NCBI GenBank assembly: GCA_001179505.1
Contig: CDMY01001028.1
Coordinates: 1-64,000 of the forward strand
Origin: Vitrella brassicaformis
Lineage: Eukaryota; Sar; Vitrellaceae
Length of the DNA: 64,000 nt
Direction of reading: 5' to 3'
A program made the position numbers and the translations under genes. The notes below the pieces were generated by a model. That model was not told the DNA's origin, did no database searches, and worked only from the letters and a program-made list of their open reading frames with translations. Positions within the stretch are counted from its first letter, which is position 1. Every line of letters starts with the position of its first letter. Positions 47,201-57,000 of this stretch are shown here, in pieces.

Positions 47201-50200
47201 AATGTATGTACCACATCTTCTTTGCCAGTACTCTCATGTCGTCAGCGCTGCCGCATATGAGAGTCCTGGTACACGCAGTTAAGTTGGTACTTGACGTATG
47301 TGTCTCTCGTCGGTCTCTTATCCGTCCCATCTCCCACCGCACCCCGCCCCTCCCCGTCGCACACCATTCACGCCATGTACACACAGATGACGGGATGATT
47401 GCCAGCTGCACACACGAGCGGCACGGCACACAGGCTTGCAGACCTCAACGACGCAGCTGCCCTGACTTGATCCACGTACCATTCAGCACCTTGGTCAGCT
47501 CAGACCCGGTCTGAACGACATCCACATCGACCACCAGGTTGAGCGTTAGAGCCATAATACATGAATCTGTACCACTTCCCAGAGTGCCTGCCACGCAGCT
47601 GTGTGTTCTGCCGTCCACTCCTCCCCCCCTATGCTCGCGAATGTCTCAACGATGAGCTTCGAAAAGAGCGGCACGTGGGACGGTCTGACTCCGTGCTTAA
47701 TGTGGCGGAGTGCCTACAGGGCATGCCGGAAGGGATGCATGACGCAGCGAACGAAGGTGGACTGGCGTCCTGTACTGTGAGCTGCCCACCAGTTCCTTGT
47801 TGTTTTGCCACACTTCGGCAGGGTCATCGAGATGGGCCAACAGCATCTTCAGAATCTGACCGAAGATCCTGCCGGCAAGCCAGATACGTATATGTCTGCG
47901 CATCCTCTGGATGCGGTGCTTTGTTCTCACCGTCCATATGTGGCTGATGGCCGGACGAACAGCTTCTGGAGCGTCGGGGCGTTCGAAAACAGATTGTGCA
48001 AAAAGACTATGCCGATTTCCTGACACCACACATCATGCAGCAACCCATTCAGAGGTCGCTCCACATATCCAGCTGCCCCCCTCCACCGTCGTGTCCATCC
48101 TTGACAAACGCACACTGGCAATGTCTTCGAAGCTGGCAGTCTCTTCTTGTGCGTCTCCCCAGCCAACAAAGGCAGAAACACGCCGGCTGCTGGAGACCTA
48201 TAGGAGACTCAACGACAGCAGCATTTGTCTGCTCGAAGTCACCATACGCAGCTTCACTTACAATGCTGGTACGCGGAGGTGGCGACTTGACGTTGATGCT
48301 GTCTCGCTTCTTGTCTCCCGCTGGACCGCCCCCTCCTTGAGGCTGCTGCTGCTGCTGGTGCTGCTGCTGGCTCAAGGCAGCGGTCCTCTTGCGGTCCATC
48401 ACCTCACGCGCATGGTCAGACCCTGTGCGGCGCCAAATTGGGATGTACTCATCTGCGACCCGCTGTCTCTTCTCATCTCACGTGTGCTGAGGGTCGTGGC
48501 GCTGGATGTCTCGCTCGTGGCGTCCACCTCGCGGATGGCGAGGGGACCGTGGCTGCCCTCCGGCAGCTGCGGCGTGGCGTCGACGGACGGTGCCAGCTTG
48601 CCCTGAGCGACATATGGAGCCATAATCCTGGTGTGTGGCATGTTGTTCCGGAATTAATCCAACCACCTCATCTGTCAGCTTCTGTGATACAGATTTCCGG
48701 AGGATCCCCCAAGAGTCCACAATGGTCGAACGGTACCTGGCCCAATAAAGCGAACGGGTGTATGTGGCGATGGGCGGTCCCTGGTTGGATCACTCACTCG
48801 GGTTTCCATCTATCGGTTCTGTCCTAATGGCGACAAAGCAAAAAAACTCGTCAAACACGTGTGCACCTGAGTCGCTTCGTCCGTACACGTACATGTATGG
48901 CGACCTCCCTGCACACATGCAAGAGAGGACCAAGCCAGCCTTGTGTGTAGCTATCTGTGTATTTCCCCCATCGTCTCTTACCAGAGCCAGCTCCACACTT
49001 CCTGCTGTGCGGCGTCCCATCGCGCCCCCAGGATCTCCTTCAGCGTCTTGATGGCCACCTCACTCAGCTGCGCACCCGCAATACCACACAAGTCATATGG
49101 ACGCGTCACACAATGCACGTCTCCACGATTTGACTGCCGGTTGCGTTGCTTGCCTTCTTGATGTCGACTTGGGATATGAGGGTCCCTGGCTGGGTGCCGA
49201 GACCGAGGGACTTGTTCAAGCCCTGACAACACATACATGCAGGAGATGTGTAGACACGTCTAGCTCTTCCAAATGTGGACCTGCTTGCCTTAAGGTGTTC
49301 CAGGTCAGTCACGATGCGCACCATCTTACCCAGAAGGTCGCATAATTCCCTGGCCATCCTCTTGAGGCATACAAACAAACACAAAGAGGGGATTCCTGTA
49401 CAACCCCCACGTGTTGTCTTGTACGTATCTGACATGGTGTAGCTCATTGCTGTTTATGCTGGTCACGCGAACACCAACTGCCGTGGTCTTTGCCCTCATC
49501 CCAAGGCTCTCAGCGTCAACCATCAGATTGGCATGCAGCTTGTATTGGCTGACACATAAAAGGAGACATCTGGATGTACAGGGAAGACGGACTGCAGCCC
49601 GCCATTCTTTTCTGTGCTTGTACAAAGTCTCAATCCCGAACTCATCATTGATAACCTGTACATAAAGACCAATGCACACTGTGTGCACAAAAGTGCCTTT
49701 CTCTGCCACTAGCAGCAGCGCGCACTCGTCCGTACGTACGTTCCATACGAAGAGGAGTGATTCGACGCGCCTCTGGCTGGCCGAGACAGACGACATGAGC
49801 AGCTCAGCTACACCATTCCACAGCCACGTCCACGCCTCTCCTACCTGCCATCAATCAAGGTCAAACGCATCCGTCCCCATGGAATATACTCGTGTAAAGA
49901 TGGGTTTGCCGCCTACGTTCGAGTCCCACTCGTCGCCCAGCACCTGCTCCCTGCAGAAAGGCATACACTACTGAAAGAATGCGAGTGTCTTGCCTTCTCT
50001 CCCTGTCGGCTCGCCTGTTCCAGTGCAACGAGGACAGCCTGTTGGAGGATCGGAAAGTACTGGAAGGGATCGTCCTACAGCATTGCAGCACAGTCAGTCA
50101 TTGAAGAGGGGGAATGTATAGCAATGAGTATACGGACCAAGTCAGCAAAGTAGTGGACGTGTCTGAGACCGAGGATGCGCATCGACTGGTCCAGGCTCAC

Positions 50201-50922
50201 CAAGTCGCCAGCAAATGAAACCATAGTTGCCTATGTTGGCAACCATCGATACACAGACGCATACAGCCATAGACAAACACAATGAAGGGCGTGTGCGTGT
50301 ACATCATTTATGCCTTCACATCCTCACTGACATACAAGAACTGTCTCGAATGCTTGCGCCATGTACATGCTGCATACGCAACCACACACACAAAGGCACA
50401 CAGCATCTCGACAGGTGGTTGTTGCTTACGCGCCGCGTCTGTAGATGGATTGGAGCTCAGGAGCATAACGCAGCATCTTGGAAAAGATGATCGCGCCTAT
50501 GCTGCGTTGTATACATAGATAAAGACCATGAGTACATGACGAAGAACCTCGATGCGGGCCATCAGCAATCATGCCACCTCGCACCTGTCTCTTGCCGTCT
50601 GCTTGCTGAGCAAGCGGATAGAAACCATCAAAGAAATCACCATGTATCCCGCAACTGAAGTCGCTTCTCTTCTGTGTCCTTACGCTATGACACGACGCCG
50701 TGACTCCATGATGAGATCGAGGTAGACCTCGGCCGCCTCAGCCTCATCCTCCCCCAGCCGATCGTCCACTGCTCCCTCTATCTGCTCTACTAAGTGGTCC
50801 GCGCTGAAGTCACTCTTGGGAGTGCCGACCTCGACATTCGCCCCATGACACGCCTCACGGACAAACAGACGACGATGTCCATTCGTGCTGACCTCCACGT
50901 CTCTCTCGTATGCTAGGCGCAT
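44225..50922 (-). CDS. Three globin-like domains fused to a TRP-like cation channel
   Basis: The first twelve exons were checked base by base and join in phase: 50922-50684, 50501-50430, 50369-50336, 50230-50138, 50074-50015, 49943-49917, 49844-49740, 49655-49624, 49548-49479, 49360-49289, 49222-49154, 49067-48982. Globin 1 has MLRYAPELQSIY (B-C), ILGLRHVHY with F8 His at 50159-50161, then VLGDEWDSNV and EAWTWLW (G-H). Globin 2 has FQYKLHANL, F8 His in DLEHLKG (49295-49297), ILGARWDAAQQEVWSWLW. Globin 3 follows a Gln-rich linker (48.1-48.7 kb): FLHNLFSNAPTLQKLFVRP, LRHIKHGV (47702-47704), GGEEWTAEHTAAWQALWEVV. From about 47.3 kb comes a repeat-like cytosolic part (LICGSADDM; ARVILRDLLAIRAD), then about six helices, a pore region (DNMGTTFLTLYSLMLNLWW), an S6-like helix (VLVMLNLLIAQLANSY) and a coiled tail (VEQYLKEIKSNMDRL). 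It is inferred to be a heme-sensing channel. Three introns use GC donors. Confidence 0.78.
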
Positions 50923-51052
50923 GCAGCCGATGTCATGATCATTTCGCGACGCGGCGAACGAGCGAGTCCCGACCCCCCGACGGAGGAGGGCAACTCATGC
51001 GAACTGGGGGCCTCCTCGACGTTTACAGCGAACTGGGGGCCTCCTCGAGATA

Positions 51053-51718
51053 AGATGCGGCGGAGACGGCCCGCAGACGACGGTCCGCCAAGCCAGGCCT
51101 CAGACGACCGGCGCTTGGCCTCTCGCCTTGCTCATCTTCGATTCATCGGTAACTGGACGGACCGATGGATGGACGTGTACAGTACGTTCCAGAACAGGAT
51201 TGCGTGGAATCATTTCAGAAGCCTATGGACAGTGTATCACGGGGGCAGCGGCGGGGGGTATAAACGCTTCCCAATATCGCAGTGCGTGACAATAAGAGAG
51301 AACACTCTTAGCGCCATCTTCTGTGAGTTTGCGTGATTGCTTCTCTTCCAGGTACCGAAGCAAGACCGATGCCCTGAAGCATGCCATCCTATACCGCGAC
51401 GACAATTGCCCTCTGGGAAAAACCGACCTTCTTCTTTTGGATGTCTCTCCTTATGCTGATACCGTGAATTGGGACACGGCCAAGATGGAGGAGTACGTCG
51501 CGACGACGCAAGGGATCGCATGGACCAGCAGTACGCCACATCGCTGGAGAGACAAGGAGGGCATGCGAGTCGGCATCCGCGTGGACATGCTGGAATCACG
51601 GGCACGCGGTGGCGGACGGAATCAACTTGAGATACCATTCCACGTCTTCCCTGCCGGGTCACAGGTCAGCACCGCTCTCCAGTATGCGCGCGCATGGCGC
51701 TTTCACTATGTTTCCTAA
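51053..51718 (+). CDS. Short unrecognised protein
   Basis: Two exons: an ATG at 51053 (or 50935 in the same frame) to 51281, then 51353-51718, joined in phase 2 (FPISQ then YRSKTDALKHAILY), giving about 198 residues. The N-terminus is Arg-rich (MRRRRPADDG), followed by LASRLAHLRFIGNW and WNHFRSLWTVYHGG. Exon 2 reads CPLGKTDLLLLDVSPYAD and GIRVDMLESRARGGG. No domain is recognised. Its 3' end overlaps the 3' end of the protease gene on the other strand by about 60 bases, and the bases for GIRVDMLE also occur, inverted and twice, in that gene. Confidence 0.45.
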
Positions 51719-53168
51719 AACGCCTACATGCGCAATCCAAAATATCGAGGATTCCAGCATGTCCACGCGGATGCCATGATTCCAGCATGTCCACGCGGAT
51801 GCCATGTCAGGGATGGCCTTGCCAGCCCGCATGCGCCATAACATGACCCACGCCACATAGTGGCCCATTCGTTGCTTTCCACCGTGATCGACGTGCGACT
51901 CGATCCCCACCAGCCGGTAGCTTCTTTCCTCTCCCCGGTCATCCACCTTGTAGACCAGCGGACACATGACCGGCCGTGGGTCTCTGTCCTCGCCAGACAG
52001 GATCGGCTCCTCCTGGCCGGTCACGGGGTGCCTGCGCACTCCCGCTGGCTTGAGCAGATAGCGGCTGATGGACACTAGGAAGAGCTGCCGGTGGGAATGA
52101 ATCTCCTTTGTTATCCGAGTCGGGGTGCGCTTGGCGCACAGGGCACAGTCGACATCTTCAACCTCGCCGCCACTATCCGTACCACCACCCCCAGTGGCCC
52201 AGCCGGTGATGGCGTCCTCCATCTTGATGGGAGCCGTCTCTGGGTGGTAGATGTCGTAGTGAGGCCGCTGTGCGGCTGCCAACAATGTGTGCGCGTATTC
52301 TGTTTTGTGGCGGACGGCGGAGCAGATCGTGCACTTGATAGTGGTGTCGAGGGAGGCACCGATGAGCCGGTGCGTGGGGATCTCGCTGAGGTGGTCGGCC
52401 TCAAATTGCTGCTCTTGCCTCCCGGAGCGCTGGCTCATCTCAGAATTGTCGATCAGCCTGAATTCAGATGGTCTCAGCCCGATCACACAGGTGATGGGAC
52501 GTGCTATTTGTAATGCCTTACCCGGCGAAACACTCACTCGCGTCCTGCTCGGCCTTCGGCGTGAAGCTCCCGTTAATAGAGCTGATATTGTCGACCCACT
52601 CTTTGAGATAGAGACTCCGCCGCCGTCTCCCGTCTGCCACAGATTCTCGGTATGTGTGCAGCGCCAGTTTCTCGGCCAGACATAGGAAACACATCCCCGT
52701 CCACAGTCCGTCCTCCACAGAGAGCCGTCCCACGTCTCCACGATGAGAGACGGCTCGGCTCTCGCAACATGTGCACGAGTGGAAGTGCGAGACGAGGAAA
52801 CGCACGAGGGACGGGGCGTGCGTGAGGAGTTGGAGCAGCCCAAGCAGGTGGCAGGTCATCTCAGCTTGCCCGCTCCTTCGTATAAGACCGACAAGCGCTG
52901 GCTCCAAGTCAGCATCGTCTCCCTCCTGCAGCACATCATCGTCGGCTCCGATAAGATATCTCCGATTCGAGATACGGCTCTGCGGAGAAGCAGCCATTGG
53001 AAGATTGACCCTCTGCTGCGTTTGAAGATTGACGCCCAAGGGAGACGCGCCAATCGTGATTGTAAATTCTTCCAGCTGGGATGCTGGTTGTGGCGCTCTG
53101 TTTGCGTGTTTTGCCGATGGCAAGGCATGGCGGTATGAAGAGTATCCGGGACTGCAGCACACGGACAC
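51659..53168 (-). CDS. Divergent ubiquitin-specific protease (USP)-like protein
   Basis: Two exons, 53168-52534 and 52457-51659, join in phase 2 to about 477 residues. The USP order is visible: a Cys-box-like EMTCHLLGLLQLLTHAPSL (residues about 105-125), a QDAxE-type EQDASEL at the exon join, a knuckle CTICSAVRHKTEY, a second Cys pair CALCAKRTPTRI, strands QLFLVSISRYLLKP and YRLVGIESHV, and the His box GHYVAWV. USPs remove ubiquitin through a Cys-His-Asp/Asn triad. The usual GNTCYLNS is replaced by AEMTCHLLG, lacking the oxyanion Asn, so activity is uncertain. The C-terminus after the His box comes from a 28-bp tandem repeat (SAWTCWNHGIRVDMLES) and is probably not conserved domain. Confidence 0.72.
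51751..51806. repeat. 28-bp tandem duplication with inverted copy nearby
   Basis: The 28-base unit starting ATTCCAGCATGTCCACGCGG occurs twice (51751-51778, 51779-51806). Its first 25 bases are present as an exact reverse complement at 51571-51595. Confidence 0.9.
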
Positions 53169-54055
53169 ACATCCATGATGGTGTATATCGTAAGAGGGAG
53201 CAATGTGTAGTCATCGCATGGAGACCAATAAACATCATGAGATATGCTCATGTCCGAAGGGGAAGGGGGGCCTAGGCATGTCCGCGAAGCATCCCTCGCT
53301 CCGCCATACATGAATCACACAGATTGACTGACATGCCGTCGGCGCTTCGGGCACCTTCGGTGCCCTCCGCATTTGAGTCAATCGCTGGCTAGTCGTTGCT
53401 CGGCTCGGCCCTTCGGGCCTCGCCTTCGCATTTGATCACCACAGAGAGGCTGCAGACTTTGTTCAGGGGTGGCTGACATGCGATGGCGTGGGTGGGATGT
53501 GTGTCCACGGGCAACTTCACGGCCTTTGGATGTCCGAAGTGGAAGCATCAATGCCAATCATGGTTACCCTCTGAACGGCCTTCTGAAAATTACGGTCGCT
53601 GTCGCTTTGCTGCTCTCATTTTCAGGAAGGCCGCACAGGGGGACGAAGGTGGGGGGGGAAGCCGCCAATCTGCTCTGGTCATCCTCTTGTCCCTCGTGCC
53701 ACGTCCTTCTGAGTGGGTCGCTATTGTCCATGCCGTCGACGACTCTGAATCCGAATCGCCCTCGTGATCACTAGCCAGTGGCATCTCATCAGACCTGCGC
53801 TCTGCCTCTTTTGATCTCGCTGATCCGCCCAACGACGCGTTCGTTCGTTCGCTCTGCTCCATGACGTGGATCATGGCGGTGAAGGGGCACCTTGATATCG
53901 TGTCCATGTTCTGCGCAGCAGCTGTGAGACTAAGTGGGTGGTTGTGGGGAAGGGGAGGGTGGCCGGGGGGAAGAGAGGCCATTGGAAACACTTGGATGCT
54001 GGAATTTAAGATTGCAATCTCTTTAGAACGGCCAACGGTTTGCAAGGTTCGGAGA
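53169..54055. other. Divergent intergenic region with hairpins
   Basis: Separates the protease gene (minus) from the second globin-channel gene (plus). It holds two hairpins with identical CTTCG loops (53350-53364, 53407-53419) and open frames on both strands around 53480-53915 that mirror each other and lack splice support. Confidence 0.5.
53350..53430. repeat. Two CTTCG-loop hairpins, each followed by CGCATTTGA
   Basis: Hairpin 1 is GGCAC-CTTCG-GTGCC (53350-53364); hairpin 2 is GGCC-CTTCG-GGCC (53407-53419). Each is followed within about ten bases by CGCATTTGA. This looks like a duplicated structured element. Confidence 0.6.
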
Positions 54056-57000
54056 ATGATCGGGGACGGGCTGCCTCCCGGGCGGACCCCCGGTAGGCTC
54101 GAGAAGATGATGTTGTCCCGAGAACAGGTAAGGCGAGTGTCACAACCAAGGGACGACTCACGCAAAGTGCATCCCGTGTGTTTGTTCTCCTTGCGCTGCA
54201 GCCTACCAACCCTATGCGTCACCTGCAGCAAGAGCTCGAAAAGCGGCTTGGCAAACCAGTCACGTCAATCCCTCTCGACACGGACGAAAACATCGATGAG
54301 GTTGAGCGAGGATCAGGCAACATCAAGACACCGCAAGAAAGCCTCGCCAGTGAAGGAAGGATCCTCAATCAACGCGACACTTCGGCGGAGGCCGGAGCAG
54401 AGAAGGGCCGTGGGACGCCACGGTCCAAGTCACCCCCCATACATAGCCCTGTCAGGACGATGCCTCAACCCGAGCAGCCAAGGCCGTCGGAGCCACTTCC
54501 GTCAGCACAAGAAGAAGGCGGCTCGGCTGATGTTCCAATGCCGCCCGCCACGCCACCTGCGGCTACGACACCTCTCTCCCCCCCAGGTGACCATCTGGTC
54601 TGGCACAAGGAAGGCCTTCCAGATGACAGCAGGATAAGGAATGTCCATCGGCCGACTGTCGAGCGTCGCTCATCTTTCGAGAAACGCAAGGCCAAGCGAT
54701 TCGACTCGCTGGAGGAACAAGGACTGCTGACGGGGCCTGTCGGCCCCCTGGATGTGATCAAAGAAGGCGCCAACGAAGTGATGGAGGCGGATGCGACAGA
54801 GAGCAAGCTCGACCAAGAGACTATCGATGGCTACCACGCCATTATCAAAGAGAGCTGGCGGCGCGTGATCACCAAACAGGTCAGCTGCATCCACTAAATG
54901 CTATTGGCCGCTCATTTCGCGTCTGTCGCCTCAGTCGAAGAAAAATAATGTGGGCGCCTTGGTGAGAAAGGCAACCGAACAACAAAGCCAGCCAAGTATC
55001 TGCGTGTGTATGTGTCGTGTGTGTACTGCGCGTTTCGGCAGGTATTTGACTCTCTTCTGCGCTTTGCCCCAGAAATCTCTGTCCTCTACAGACATGGCAA
55101 AACGTACATGTCTGCCGCTTTCGAGACTGTCTTGAGCGCGATGGTTGCCTTCTCGACGATTGGGGACGACGTCATGGTGGAGAACGCCATGCGCATCCTG
55201 CCCTTAGACACGTCTTCTACCTATCCACTATCAGCGATCCGTTTCTCTACTTTCCGATCATGAGGCAGGCCATTCTTGCAGCCTTGGAGCAGATCCTGAG
55301 TGACGAGTGGGACTCTACTGTCGCGGCCAGCTGGACGTGGCTTTTCGACTGGCAGTCGAAGCTCCTCATGGACGGCATCCGCGTCAGCCAAGAGAGGGTG
55401 GACGCCATCACCACCACATGGCAGGTCATCAATACACTGGGACGAGACACGTTTGTTTTGAAGCTGCACGCGAACCTGCTGGTCGAGGCTGTCGCACATG
55501 GGAGAGAAGACAAGCTCGACCAGGTCCGTGGGTGGTCGTGTGAATAAGGGGCCGACGTACCGTATGTCCGAGCGACATGCCGTGTGTCTCGCGTGTACAT
55601 GAATCGGTGTCTGTGCGTTTGTGCAGCAAGTGGCTGTCGATTTGATGGCCTTGATTGAGGACATGGTCGACGCCTGTACCAACATCCATCGACTGAAGGT
55701 GAGACGCATGACAGGCAGGCGATAGAGACCGAGGACAGAGCGTCAACCCTTGTGAAAACGTCAGGGTATGAATACGACCATGGGCATTCGCGTGAGTCCC
55801 TCTCTTCTTGGCATTCTCGATCTCAGAAGTGTACGTACGGAAGAAACAGGCCAGTGGATGCATAGAATGCGTGCATGTATACGATACAGCTCAAGGAGGT
55901 GTGTGAGCGATCTTTGCGCGAGGTCATGGGTCCGCGATGGCAAGATGCACAGACAGAGGCGTGGCGATGGCTCTTCGAGGTGGCGATCGAGGAAAAGGCC
56001 GGCAGATGGAGAAACAAGTGTGGATGGATTGAACGAGCCGACATATCCGCTCACCAATCTGTTTTCTTTGCCCATGTCTCCTGTCCGTTCAGGCACAAAA
56101 AGCGAATCATTGCATCCATGCGGCTCCTGAGGCGCAAGATACAGACCATCCTGGACGAAGACGAAGCGGCCAAGCATGAGCACCATCACAATCCAAGCCA
56201 AGTCGCCCCCGCGCAGCCTGACGCCCCCGTGTTCAGCGATGACGACGAGTCGGATAACAGCGACGCGGACGGCCTCAAGTCCCAACCCAAAAGGAACAGC
56301 CGCGCGGCCACCGACAAGAAGCACTCCAACGCTTTGCCGGACACAGCCAAGACGGAGAAAACTTGGCGGTCGTTCTTTGCTTACTTGTGGTGTGGGAGGA
56401 CGACAGGACATCGGAAAGACAGTACGAGAGCCGCAAAGGACAGGAAGACAATCGCGGATGCTGCTGCGGCGGCCAAGAAGCGCCGAGTATCCGTGTTTAC
56501 GATGTTGCCTACGATGCCAACTGTCGACGAGGCCGTGCTGAGTGTGGGTGAGCCGCCAAGGAGCAGCATAGTGGTGTCTCAGTTGCCAAAGGCGGCTCCC
56601 TCTGCCTTCGAGCTTATCGGGGAGGGACGCGGGGCGTCGCTGGACGAGGTGTCGAAGGTGACGTCGTCAAGGAGAGATCGTTTCCCGACCTATGGCTATT
56701 GGGCCCTTTCCTGTCTTTTAGATTGTTGGCCTGAAGTTTCACAGTGAATTGTTTGCAGAGGGTGAGTGGGGACTCATTTCGATAAGATTTCCCCCCTTAT
56801 CAAGTGTTGCTCTCTTTCGTTTGTATATCTGTGTTGGCGAGTAGCACCTAGTCTGAGCAACCTTTTCCTGAAGCCTACGGACGCATATGCGAGGCAAAGA
56901 TAGACGTTATCTGGCGCCCCAGTACACGGAATAAGCTGTGTGTCGGTCTGTTGTCGGTGGTGTTTGCAGGGTATTTGTATCGGTCATTTGAATGCTGTTA

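Noticed and set aside
53483-53915. Open frames on both strands ending in Asp/Glu-Ser-rich or basic tails
   Set aside because: The two strands mirror each other over the same bases, neither has splice sites or a domain, and I could not decide between them.
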